Of a stretch of DNA of 8,699 nt, positions 1-6,470 are shown piece by piece. Source of the stretch: Rickettsiales bacterium (GTDB taxonomy: Bacteria; Pseudomonadota; Alphaproteobacteria; Rickettsiales; UBA3002). Position numbers and translations under genes: made by a program. A model generated the notes under the pieces. It ran no database searches and had not been told where the DNA came from. It worked only from the letters and a program-made list of their open reading frames with translations. The stretch's first letter is position 1; the number at the start of each line of letters is the position of its first letter. The stretch lies in NCBI GenBank assembly GCA_002725445.1, contig PBPD01000127.1:1-8699 (forward strand), written 5' to 3'.

Positions 1-390
1 ATAAACAGCTTCTTGTTGCAATGCAGGTGCTTCATGCGCATGGCCATACCACTCGGCATAGGCATCCAGATTGTGCAGACGGAAATCGGCTGATAAATCG
101 ACTATCTTTACATTCTCCGGCAATCCGGCAATCACATTTTGGGTTGTCCCATGTGGCAAACAGCAGAATACGAGATCAATCGCGGTGAAATCCACTTCGT
201 CGATTTTCACCAGATCAGGCCACTGGCTTGTTTGCAAATGAGGGTAAACATCGCCGAATGGCTTTCCTGCCTGCGAGTCGCCGGTTAGTGCCTTCACTTG
301 CACATGCGGGTGCTGCTGCAACCAGCGCAATAGCTCGGCGCCTGTGTAGCCACTCGCTCCCAGTATTGCTACTTGAATCAAATCTGTCAT
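1..390 (-). CDS. argC: N-acetyl-gamma-glutamyl-phosphate reductase, N-terminal part (cut by window edge)
   Basis: ArgC is the cytoplasmic enzyme that uses NADPH to reduce N-acetylglutamyl phosphate to the semialdehyde, the third step of arginine synthesis. Reading leftwards from the ATG at 390-388 gives 130 open codons running off the window. Residues 11-17 are GASGYTG, the dinucleotide-binding glycine loop of the family. LVFCCLPHG (about 73-81) and DLSADFRL (about 98-105) are further hallmark blocks. Family members are about 310-350 residues, so well over half of the protein, including the catalytic cysteine region, lies outside. The start sits just before the conserved IQVAILGASGYTG beta-strand. 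No Shine-Dalgarno is visible; the leader is A-rich (complement of the T runs at 391-406). In many Alphaproteobacteria argC follows rpsI directly, whereas here a gene on the opposite strand lies between them. Identification is secure; the missing 3' part is a window effect. Confidence 0.95.
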   Translation of the reverse strand, partial: MTDLIQVAILGASGYTGAELLRWLQQHPHVQVKALTGDSQAGKPFGDVYPHLQTSQWPDLVKIDEVDFTAIDLVFCCLPHGTTQNVIAGLPENVKIVDLSADFRLHNLDAYAEWYGHAHEAPALQQEAVY

Positions 391-461
391 TTTTTTCTGT
401 TTTTTTAGTTACTGACTGTTACGTTATATTCGTTTCAACATAAGCCACAGGGAAATACAAG
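391..461. promoter_or_regulatory. Divergent intergenic region between argC and the TPR-methyltransferase gene
   Basis: These 71 bases separate two divergent genes, so promoters for both are expected here. On the plus strand TATATT (425-430) is a plausible -10 box, but no good -35 box stands 16-18 bases upstream. AGGGA (449-453) is a clear ribosome binding site 8 bases before the ATG at 462. On the minus strand a TTGAAA (rc of 433-438) is visible without a matching -10 at normal spacing. The argC-proximal end consists of T runs (391-396 and 400-406), which give argC an A-rich leader with no Shine-Dalgarno. The short direct repeat GTTAC occurs at 408-412 and 418-422. The promoter assignments are inference only. 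Confidence 0.35.
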
Positions 462-2522
462 ATGAATCGCGCTCAACGCCGCAAACAGGCCAAAACCACC
501 ATCGCTGCCGAGCCGTTAACGCCAGCATTACGCAGCGAATTTCAACGCGCCGCGCAATTGATCGAGGAGGGCAATCAGGGCGATGCCAGAACCTTGCTGG
601 AAGACATCTTAAAACGCCATCCCAATCAATCCGACGCCCATCACCTATTGGGTGTAGTATATAAACGCTTGCAGGAATTTTCACGCGCCGAACAACATTT
701 GCGCAAATCTATCCAGCTCACGCCTAATTTCGCAGCGGCATATTATAATCTTGCGAATGTTCTGACCGAACGCAAAGCATTCGATGAAGCCAAACCATAT
801 TACGAAGCCTGCCTCAAACTTAACCCCCAACATTCAGACTGCTGGATGATGCTGGGCTCCTATCACCGTAAAAAAGAAAATACGGCGGAAATGGTGAATG
901 CGTATATTCGGGCGGTAGAGATAAATGCAAAAAATGCGGCCGCATGGACCCATTTGAACGAGTGCATCAATAAAGTTCGACTCAAATCCGCTTCCGATAC
1001 GCTTAAGCAAAACCTACTTATCGCCCTAAAGCAGGATGTGGTGCGCGATAATTATGTGACCAATCTCATCATCTCTATTGTGCAAAGCGATCCGGCTGTA
1101 ATGCACGCATATAAGCGCAGCCAAGAAGATGACGCCCAAGAAATATGGCAAGATGACCTGTTCAAACAGGGTATTTCTATGCCTTTCCTCGCAGATGTTC
1201 TGCAGATTTCGCAATTCCCTTCTTCAACCCTGGAATATATATTCACACATGCCCGCAAGGCAGGGCTGCTTCAAAAAGATGCATTCACACAATGGGAAGG
1301 TCATCGCGCTTTCCTGTATGCATTAGCACGTTATGCATTTTTTGCGGAATACGCATTTTACATCAGCGATGAAGAGAAAGACGCACTCGCCCAATTGCGC
1401 AGCGCATTGGAAGCAGAAGAGCCATCAGCAGAGCATCTGACAGATCTGCTATTATTGGGCAGCTATGAAAACATCGCACGCCTTCAGAACGCGCATGCAT
1501 GGGCCGATTGGCTTGACGAAAACCATGCAGACCAATCAAACCTGCAAGAGTTCGCCCAAACGCATTTGCGCGAACCTCTTACAGAGCGCGCACTGAAGGA
1601 AGATATCACACAGCTCACGCCAATTGACGATGGCGTGTCACGCAAGGTGCGGGAACAATACGAAGAGAACCCCTATCCGCGTTGGAATCGCATGCCCCAA
1701 CTTTCGACCACTCATCTCCAGGCGTTACTACATGGGCTTTATCCGTATTGGCCTCAGCGCAAATTGCCTGAAAACGATTTTGAGCCTGATATTTTTATTG
1801 CCGGCTGCGGCACGGGCCAACATGCCTTTTCTTCGGCTAAACGCGTATATAACAAGAGTGTAACCGCCATTGATTTAAGCCGCTCAAGTCTGGCCTATGC
1901 CATTCGTAAAGCGAACGAAGCCGGGCATACGCACATTACCTTCGCACAGGCGGACATCCTTAAATTAGCCGCATTAGACAAACAATATGATCTGGTGGAA
2001 TCGTCTGGCGTATTGCATCACATGCAAGACCCTGAGGCAGGCTGGAAAGTGCTGGCCGATATGACCAAACCGGGCGGCTATATGCGCATTGGTCTGTATA
2101 GCGAGACCGCGCGCAAAAGCGTTGTAGAATGCCGAAAAATAATCGAAGAACGGGGCTATGATAGTAGCGTCGAAGATATTCGTACCTTCCGCCATGATAT
2201 GTTGAAAGCACGCGGAGACGAATTGGCAAAGAAAGTGAAAATCTGGCGCGACTTTTACAATTTGTCAGAGTGTCGTGACCTGTTCTTCCACGTACAGGAA
2301 CACCGCTTTACGATTCCGCAATTAAAAGAAACCCTGAAACGTTTAGGGCTGGAATTTATAGGATTCGAATTCGGCAATCCACATGTGGTGCGTGAGTTTC
2401 AGGAGGTCATGGGAGCTGAGCATATAGGCTCTTTGGATAAGTGGCATCAGTTTGAGACCGAACACAACCCCGATGCATTCGCGGCCATGTATCAGTTTTG
2501 GGCTTACAAGCCTGCAGCGTAG
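462..2522 (+). CDS. TPR-repeat protein with C-terminal class I SAM-dependent methyltransferase domain
   Basis: This 686-residue protein is predicted to be cytoplasmic (no signal peptide or membrane segment). The N-terminus is basic (MNRAQRRKQAK), followed by about four TPR units at roughly 22-55, 57-88, 91-122 and 125-156, with typical small and aromatic helix positions (AAAYYNLANVL). Residues 180-385 form a helical, leucine-rich middle of unknown function. At 396-408, VREQYEENPYPRW is a signature I associate with TPR-methyltransferase fusions of Proteobacteria. The Rossmann methyltransferase follows: motif I IAGCGTGQH (446-454), an acidic residue D471 ending strand 2 (TAIDLS), and DLVESSGVLHHM (510-521). 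The TPRs probably bind a protein partner or substrate; the substrate is unknown, so no function is assigned. The ATG at 462 has a good AGGGA site. The gene stands alone, divergent from argC and convergent with rpsI, and breaks the usual rpsI-argC adjacency. Confidence 0.9.
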   Translation: MNRAQRRKQAKTTIAAEPLTPALRSEFQRAAQLIEEGNQGDARTLLEDILKRHPNQSDAHHLLGVVYKRLQEFSRAEQHLRKSIQLTPNFAAAYYNLANVLTERKAFDEAKPYYEACLKLNPQHSDCWMMLGSYHRKKENTAEMVNAYIRAVEINAKNAAAWTHLNECINKVRLKSASDTLKQNLLIALKQDVVRDNYVTNLIISIVQSDPAVMHAYKRSQEDDAQEIWQDDLFKQGISMPFLADVLQISQFPSSTLEYIFTHARKAGLLQKDAFTQWEGHRAFLYALARYAFFAEYAFYISDEEKDALAQLRSALEAEEPSAEHLTDLLLLGSYENIARLQNAHAWADWLDENHADQSNLQEFAQTHLREPLTERALKEDITQLTPIDDGVSRKVREQYEENPYPRWNRMPQLSTTHLQALLHGLYPYWPQRKLPENDFEPDIFIAGCGTGQHAFSSAKRVYNKSVTAIDLSRSSLAYAIRKANEAGHTHITFAQADILKLAALDKQYDLVESSGVLHHMQDPEAGWKVLADMTKPGGYMRIGLYSETARKSVVECRKIIEERGYDSSVEDIRTFRHDMLKARGDELAKKVKIWRDFYNLSECRDLFFHVQEHRFTIPQLKETLKRLGLEFIGFEFGNPHVVREFQEVMGAEHIGSLDKWHQFETEHNPDAFAAMYQFWAYKPAA

Positions 2523-2572
2523 CACGCATCGCGCGCCCCAAGGCAGCCCGTCGGATTCACATATAGACATAA

Positions 2573-2604
2573 AAAAAGGCCATGTCGTAAAACATGGCCT
2601 TTTT
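2573..2604. terminator. Bidirectional rho-independent terminator
   Basis: A perfect 13-base inverted repeat (AAAAAGGCCATGT at 2573-2585 and ACATGGCCTTTTT at 2592-2604) encloses a 6-base loop. The GGCCATGT core makes the stem, and its A and T flanks supply a U tract in both transcripts (five T on the plus strand; seven on the minus strand, complement of 2571-2577). It lies 50 bases after the TPR-methyltransferase stop and 25 bases after the rpsI stop, exactly between two convergent genes, so it probably ends both transcripts. Confidence 0.92.
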
Positions 2605-2629
2605 GATGTTCGAGAACGGTAGCGTCGAA

Positions 2630-3076
2630 TTAACGCTTCGAGAACTGGAAGCTACGACGTGCTTTGCGCTTACCGTATTTCTTACGCTCAACCACACGGC
2701 TATCTCGGGTCAGGAAGCCGCCACGACGCAGAATAGTGTGGAACGATGCAGGATCGAAATTATCCAGCGCACGGCTGATGCCGTGACGAATAGCACCCGC
2801 TTGGCCCGACAGACCACCGCCGACAACGGTGCACATCACATCGAACTTTGCTTCGCGATCAACTGCTTCAAATGGCTGATTCAGGATCATGCGCAGCACT
2901 GGGCGGCCAAAATATTGTTCCTGATCTTTACCATTGATGGTTACTTTACCGTTACCTGGCTTCACCCAAACGCGTGCAACCGCGTCTTTACGGCGACCAG
3001 TACCATACGAACGACCCTGTGCGTCCAGCACGGGTGTGCGTTCTTCTGTCGCTACTTCTGCAGTGGCAGTGTTCAT
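2630..3076 (-). CDS. rpsI: 30S ribosomal protein S9 (uS9)
   Basis: S9 is a small-subunit head protein whose C-terminal tail reaches the P-site tRNA. The 148-residue product contains GTGRRKDAVARVWVKPG (about 26-42), GGGLSGQAGAIRHGISRAL (about 86-104) and the conserved basic C-terminus ending in FQFSKR, whose last residues contact tRNA. Compared with the roughly 130 residues of E. coli S9 it has an extra, acidic N-terminal stretch of about 20 residues (MNTATAEVATEERTP...), common in alphaproteobacterial S9. The start is fixed by AGAGG overlapping the end of rplM, and only 3 bases separate the rplM stop from this ATG, so the two are translationally coupled. A terminator follows at 2604-2573, so in this genome argC is not in the same transcript. 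Confidence 0.98.
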   Translation of the reverse strand: MNTATAEVATEERTPVLDAQGRSYGTGRRKDAVARVWVKPGNGKVTINGKDQEQYFGRPVLRMILNQPFEAVDREAKFDVMCTVVGGGLSGQAGAIRHGISRALDNFDPASFHTILRRGGFLTRDSRVVERKKYGKRKARRSFQFSKR

Positions 3077-3079
3077 GGC

Positions 3080-3538
3080 TTACCTCTTATTCTTTGGATT
3101 AGCTGCAGCGAAATCCAGCACTTGTGGCTGTTGCGCTTCATGCGGATGCTCAGCACCTGCATATACATGCAGTTTTTTCACTTGTTTGCGACCCAGCGGG
3201 TTACGGGAGATCATACGCTCTACCGCTTTACGTACCACACGGTCTGGATGCTCACCCGACAGCACTGCCTCGGCGGTGCGGTTCTTGATGCCACCCGGGA
3301 AGCCAGTGTGCCAGAAATAACGCTTATTAGCGCGCTTCTTACCGGTCAGCTTCACCTTCTCAGCATTGATGATAATTACGTTATCACCGCAATCCATATG
3401 CGGTGTAAAAATAGGCTTGTGCTTACCACGCAGCAGGCGTGCAGTTTCGCTGGCCAGACGTCCTAAAACCACGTCTTGCGCGTCAATAACCCACCATTTG
3501 CGTTCAATATCAGCCGGTTTTGCCGAATATGTTTTCAT
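3080..3538 (-). CDS. rplM: 50S ribosomal protein L13 (uL13)
   Basis: L13 is an early-assembling large-subunit protein that binds 23S rRNA. The 152-residue product begins MKTYSAKPADIERKWWVIDA and includes the family blocks VLGRLAS (24-30), LLRGKHKP, HMDCGDNVIIINAEKV, GKK..NKRYFWHTGFPGG and RMISRNPLGRKQVKKLHVYAG. E. coli L13 is 142 residues, so the length fits. An in-frame ATG 48 bases upstream (3586) would add MTCLCCASLKVRGHRK, which is not family-like and would overlap the promoter. The ATG at 3538 has GAGGA 9 bases before it and is preferred. It is the first gene of a two-gene operon with rpsI. Confidence 0.98.
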   Translation of the reverse strand: MKTYSAKPADIERKWWVIDAQDVVLGRLASETARLLRGKHKPIFTPHMDCGDNVIIINAEKVKLTGKKRANKRYFWHTGFPGGIKNRTAEAVLSGEHPDRVVRKAVERMISRNPLGRKQVKKLHVYAGAEHPHEAQQPQVLDFAAANPKNKR

Positions 3539-3570
3539 TTTTCTATGTCCTCGAACTTTTAAGGATGCGC

Positions 3571-3599
3571 AACATAAGCACGTCAACCGCCAGTGTCAA
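3571..3599 (-). promoter_or_regulatory. Sigma70-type promoter of rplM-rpsI
   Basis: On the minus strand a perfect -35 box TTGACA (complement of 3594-3599) is followed after 17 bases by TATGTT (complement of 3571-3576), four of six matches to the -10 consensus. Transcription would start near 3564, giving a leader of about 26 bases before the rplM ATG. A second GTTGAC copy lies 13 bases downstream of the first, inside the spacer. The leader looks too short for a structured ribosomal-protein control element. Confidence 0.7.
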
Positions 3600-3611
3600 C
3601 GAGAAAATGCT

Positions 3612-4070
3612 TTATTCATAGGTAAAACACATACCACCGAAGATCGCATCTATCTCGCCTTCAGCATTTGCCAGCGGCAAAAACGATTGGCGATAACGAA
3701 TCAGCCCGCCATCGGGCGATGTGAATTGCCCATCCTGCACCACTGGGCGGCGGGTAGACAAGACTTTCTCATAATGCTCGCTCATATGGCTGGCATGCGG
3801 CGAAATAATCGCTTTGTTATGCTCGCTCAGCATACCTTCACGGTAGGCCTGAATAATACGCTCCCCAAGATAGGTGAAGTTATAATCCCTGCCTTGCGCA
3901 ATATCACGCACCTGAATCAAAAAACAATTTTGCCATAAAAAGCCAAGCTTATCTGGTTCCAGGTCATCCTCGTTAGGCATTTCGCGATCCCCGCGCAAAT
4001 CCTCCCAATAACTCAGCAGCAAAATATTGATGCGGCGTTCGGTGTGTTGCCAATCACTTTCCATGAACAT
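3612..4070 (-). CDS. Single-domain PAS protein (PAS_5-like family)
   Basis: This 152-residue soluble protein has no output domain, signal peptide or membrane segment. It resembles the short alphaproteobacterial PAS_5 (PF07310) family. Near the N-terminus YWEDLRGDREMPNEDDLEP (21-39) matches that family's W..LRG...P...D.dP opening. It is followed by FLIQVRD (50-56), YNFTYLGERIIQAYREGM (63-80) as the PAS-core strand and helix, and a final GGLIRYRQSFLPLANAEGEIDAIFGGM sheet with a terminal glycine turn. PAS domains sense ligands or mediate protein contacts; the ligand here is unknown. It lies 63 bases downstream of the histidine kinase in the same direction, so co-transcription and a role in that pathway are reasonable inferences. 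The ATG at 4070 has only a distant GAGG (12 bases); the ATG at 4064 is the alternative start. The family call was made by eye. Confidence 0.75.
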   Translation of the reverse strand: MFMESDWQHTERRINILLLSYWEDLRGDREMPNEDDLEPDKLGFLWQNCFLIQVRDIAQGRDYNFTYLGERIIQAYREGMLSEHNKAIISPHASHMSEHYEKVLSTRRPVVQDGQFTSPDGGLIRYRQSFLPLANAEGEIDAIFGGMCFTYE

Positions 4071-4133
4071 AACTATGCCAAGCCTCTTTATTACTTCATC
4101 TATTAAATGGGGCTATTCTCATTTTAGCGCAGA

Positions 4134-5531
4134 CTAGTCTTCATAGATAGGAAGATATACATTAAATATACTCCCCTCTCCGACCACACTATCCACCGTT
4201 ATGGCGCCACGGTGCCTGTTGATTATGCCCTTTACAATCGCCAGCCCAAGGCCTGTGCCCCCAACTTCGCGCGTACGTGCGCTGTCCACACGGTAGAAAC
4301 GCTCCATCAGGCGCGGCAAATGCTGCTTTGGAATACCCTCACCCTGATCCTTGACCGAAAAACAAATGATGCGGCTATGCTTGCGCATATTCAAATCCTG
4401 CGGCAGATCAGTCGTTACTTTGGTAGTCACCAACACTTCGCTGTTGGCATAACCATATTTAATCGCGTTGCCGATCAGGTTATGCGCCACTTGCTGCAAC
4501 TCTTTCACATCGCCTTTGGCTTTGGGCAGATTGTCGTGCATATCCAGCGTCACGCGCATATTCTTTTCATTCGCATTATGTTTCAGGCTTTCGCTCACTT
4601 TGCGGATCATCTGGTTCACATCCACCGGATCGATCGGCACGCTATGGGCATTCATCTCGATCTTCGAAAGCGACAATAGATCGTTGATGAGCTGCTGCAT
4701 ACGGTCTGCCTGATCCAGCATGATATTCAAAAACTCGTCACGCACCTCGTCATCGTCTTTGGCGGGCCCCATCAGCGTTTCGATAAAGCCTTTGATGCTG
4801 GCCAGCGGGGTACGAATCTCGTGACTGGCATTGGCTACGAAGTCTGCGCGCATCTGCTCCACCGATTTCAGCTCGGTAATATCATTCATGGTAATAATCG
4901 TTGAGATCCCTCCTGCGGATGGCACAGGGAATCGTTCAATCACCGCCAAAAAATCGCGCAAGACAGGTTCTTCAATGCGAAATTCAATCTCGCGCCCTTT
5001 CAAATCCTGAATCACCGAGGCCACCGCATCCATCAAATAGGCGCTTTGAATCACATCTTTGAGCGGCTTCTGCGCCAGATTCTGACCAAAAATAGCACGC
5101 GCGGCACGGTTGGTGCGCACAATCTGCTTATCATCATTGATCATGATGAGGATATCGGGCAGCGTATCCACCAGAATTTCTCGCTCGGTGATCACGCTTT
5201 CCATCTGCTGCTTTTTCACTTCCCAGCTGCGCTGCAGGCGATCCAGTGCTTCGGACACATTGGCGGCCGCACTCAGAAAGGTTAAATCCGGCGCTTGCGC
5301 GCGCTTATCCTCTGCCAACTGGTTCACATAATTGGTAAGACTCGCCAGATTGGCCAGGAATGGGTAGACGAAAATAGTGGAGACAACCAGCAACGCCACA
5401 TAGGCATATAACAAGTGGGAAAGGTTCAAATAGCCGAAAAACGCAAAGGGAATCAGCACCAGCAAAGGCGGTAGCGATACGATCATTACCGACTTTAACA
5501 ATACATTGAATGCTATGGATGGCTTCGACAT
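4134..5531 (-). CDS. PhoR-like membrane sensor histidine kinase
   Basis: This 465-residue inner-membrane sensor kinase should autophosphorylate on histidine and pass the phosphate to a response regulator. Two membrane helices (about 14-35 and 40-60) are joined by only a few residues, so there is no periplasmic sensor domain, as in PhoR. A cytoplasmic linker or coiled segment (70-115) leads into a PAS domain (about 115-220; LVDTLPDILIMINDDKQIVRTN). HisKA contains FVANASHEIRTPLASIKGFIETL with H237 as phospho-acceptor. HATPase_c has the N box NLIGNAIKYG (351-360), G1 DQGEGIP (395-401), F box RLMERFYRVD (407-416) and G2 GGTGLGLAIVKG (424-435); all catalytic boxes are intact. The start at 5531 has AAGGA 4 bases upstream. 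The ATG at 5558 would add nine residues without a site. The similarity to PhoR is clear, but no phoB or pst genes adjoin, so the phosphate-sensing role is unproven. Confidence 0.92.
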   Translation of the reverse strand: MSKPSIAFNVLLKSVMIVSLPPLLVLIPFAFFGYLNLSHLLYAYVALLVVSTIFVYPFLANLASLTNYVNQLAEDKRAQAPDLTFLSAAANVSEALDRLQRSWEVKKQQMESVITEREILVDTLPDILIMINDDKQIVRTNRAARAIFGQNLAQKPLKDVIQSAYLMDAVASVIQDLKGREIEFRIEEPVLRDFLAVIERFPVPSAGGISTIITMNDITELKSVEQMRADFVANASHEIRTPLASIKGFIETLMGPAKDDDEVRDEFLNIMLDQADRMQQLINDLLSLSKIEMNAHSVPIDPVDVNQMIRKVSESLKHNANEKNMRVTLDMHDNLPKAKGDVKELQQVAHNLIGNAIKYGYANSEVLVTTKVTTDLPQDLNMRKHSRIICFSVKDQGEGIPKQHLPRLMERFYRVDSARTREVGGTGLGLAIVKGIINRHRGAITVDSVVGEGSIFNVYLPIYED

Positions 5532-5569
5532 GAATTCCTTATATATAACGCAGGACAATTAGCATAGCA

Positions 5570-5599
5570 TACATAGTCGGGAAGGCGAAGTCGCTGCAA
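5570..5599 (-). promoter_or_regulatory. Possible promoter of the histidine kinase gene
   Basis: On the minus strand TTGCAG (complement of 5594-5599) and TATGTA (complement of 5570-5575) are 18 bases apart, a tolerable but imperfect sigma70-type pair. It would give a leader of about 30-35 bases before the ATG at 5531. The region also holds a TTATATATAA palindrome (5539-5548) next to the ribosome binding site. This is a weak call, made because a divergent promoter is needed here. Confidence 0.3.
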
Positions 5600-5612
5600 G
5601 CGTCATTTTTCG

Positions 5613-5640
5613 TTGACATGGGTTTCTTCTGCACTATAGT
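5613..5640 (+). promoter_or_regulatory. Strong sigma70-type promoter of the rplU operon
   Basis: TTGACA (5613-5618, perfect -35) is followed after 16 bases by TATAGT (5635-5640, five of six -10 matches). Transcription would begin near 5646-5647, leaving a leader of only about 23 bases. AGGA (5661-5664) is the ribosome binding site, 5 bases before the rplU ATG. This is the best promoter in the window, as expected for ribosomal protein genes. Confidence 0.8.
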
Positions 5641-5669
5641 GCCCTCCTCTTTTTTGGACGAGGATAAAA

Positions 5670-6191
5670 ATGTACGCAATTATTAAAACTGGCGGTAAGC
5701 AATATAAAGTAGCGCCCGGCGATGAAATCCAGGTTGAAAAGCTGGAAGGCAGTGCTGGCGATAAAGTAACGCTGGATGAGGTGTTGGCGCTGGGTGGCGA
5801 CAAACCTTCTGTTGGCGCACCTTTGGTGGATGGCGCAAGTGTAAGCGCAGAGATCGTTGATCAGGGTCGTCGCGACAAAGTGATCGTGTTTAAGAAAAAA
5901 CGCCGTCACAACTACCGTCGCAAGATGGGTCACCGTCAGACGTTTACCACGCTGAAGATTCTGGACGTAGCAGATAGCGGTGCGAAAAAAGCAGCGCCCG
6001 CTAAGAAAACAGAAGCGAAAAAGGCTGACGAAAAGCCAGCTACGAAAGCAGCAGCAAAACCCGCTGCGAAAAAAGAAACCAAAGCTACAACAGGTGAAAA
6101 GAAAGCACCGGCTAAAAAAGCAGCGCCTAAGAAGGCTGCCGCTAAGAAGCCTGCTGCCAAGAAGCCTGCTGCGAAAAAAGAAGAGAAATAA
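5670..6191 (+). CDS. rplU: 50S ribosomal protein L21 (bL21) with lysine/alanine-rich C-terminal extension
   Basis: L21 binds 23S rRNA in the large subunit. The product has 173 residues, against 103 in E. coli. Residues 1-104 are the normal protein: MYAIIKTGGKQYKV at the start, then VEKLEG..GDKVTLDEVLA, VIVFKKKRRHNYRRKMGHRQ (about 71-90) and TTLKILDV. Residues 105-173 form a low-complexity tail of almost only K, A, P, E and T, resembling histone H1-like tails, and are probably disordered. Similar tails occur on some alphaproteobacterial L21 proteins. The tail is partly built from 15-base tandem units (6129-6173). The gene leads the operon rplU-rpmA-MAPEG-obgE-proB and follows a strong promoter. 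The core identification is secure; the tail's function is unknown, with RNA binding a plausible inference from its charge. Confidence 0.98.
   Translation: MYAIIKTGGKQYKVAPGDEIQVEKLEGSAGDKVTLDEVLALGGDKPSVGAPLVDGASVSAEIVDQGRRDKVIVFKKKRRHNYRRKMGHRQTFTTLKILDVADSGAKKAAPAKKTEAKKADEKPATKAAAKPAAKKETKATTGEKKAPAKKAAPKKAAAKKPAAKKPAAKKEEK
6129..6173 (+). repeat. Three 15-base tandem units inside rplU tail
   Basis: Units at 6129-6143, 6144-6158 and 6159-6173 follow AAGAAGSCTGCYGCN. The last two differ at one base, and the first carries a few changes. They encode KKAAA, KKPAA and KKPAA, in frame. Slippage or unequal exchange of such units would lengthen or shorten the L21 tail by five residues without a frameshift. 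Confidence 0.85.
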
Positions 6192-6203
6192 GGAGAACAA
6201 CCC

Positions 6204-6464
6204 ATGGCACATAAAAAAGCAGGTGGTAGTTCACGTAACGGTCGCGACTCAGAAGGCCGACGCCTCGGAGTCAAGAAGTATGGTGGCGAAGTAGTTGTTC
6301 CTGGCAACATTATTGTGCGCCAGCGCGGCACCAAATTCTACCCGGGTGAAAATGTAGGTATGGGCAAAGACCACACCTTGTTTGCACTGGTAGAAGGCAA
6401 CGTGCAATTCCAGCAAAAGAAAAATAAGCGCAAATACATCACCGTGGTTCCCGCTAGCGCGTAA
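6204..6464 (+). CDS. rpmA: 50S ribosomal protein L27 (bL27)
   Basis: L27 lies by the peptidyl-transferase centre of the large subunit, its N-terminus reaching tRNA. The 86-residue product is full length and starts MAHKKAGGSSRNGRDSEGRR, the family signature, with no sign of the cleavable N-terminal extension found in Firmicutes. GVKKYGGE, VVPGNIIVRQRGTKFYPG and VGMGKDHTLFAL follow in the expected order. AAGGAG (6190-6195) overlaps the rplU stop and stands 8 bases before the ATG, linking its translation to rplU. Confidence 0.98.
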   Translation: MAHKKAGGSSRNGRDSEGRRLGVKKYGGEVVVPGNIIVRQRGTKFYPGENVGMGKDHTLFALVEGNVQFQQKKNKRKYITVVPASA

Positions 6465-6470
6465 CCCCTG

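Noticed and set aside
391..406. T runs before the TPR-methyltransferase gene as a terminator
   Set aside because: No hairpin precedes them on the plus strand, and no plus-strand gene upstream needs one in the window.
2594..3466. Long 290-codon open frame on the plus strand across rpsI and rplM
   Set aside because: It is antisense to two certain ribosomal protein genes, begins inside the terminator, has no ribosome binding site, and its translation is cysteine-rich and family-less.
3539..3586. N-terminal extension of rplM to the ATG at 3586
   Set aside because: The extra residues do not resemble L13, and the region carries the promoter and ribosome binding site for the start at 3538.
4212..4679. 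155-codon plus-strand frame opposite the histidine kinase
   Set aside because: It lies wholly within the conserved HisKA-HATPase coding region on the other strand, and nothing family-like is seen in it.
5532..5558. N-terminal extension of the histidine kinase to the ATG at 5558
   Set aside because: There is no ribosome binding site for it, whereas the start at 5531 has AAGGA at suitable spacing.
5641..5669. Structured autoregulatory leader (L21-type) before rplU
   Set aside because: The expected transcript leader is only about 23 bases. A short CCTC/GAGG pairing is possible but too small to call a regulatory element.
6129..6173. Tandem repeat as a CRISPR-like array
   Set aside because: The units are directly adjacent without spacers, in frame, and encode the L21 tail.
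5634..6212. 192-codon minus-strand frame opposite rplU
   Set aside because: Its F/S/L/R-rich low-complexity translation is simply the complement of the K/A-rich L21 tail; rplU is certain on the other strand.
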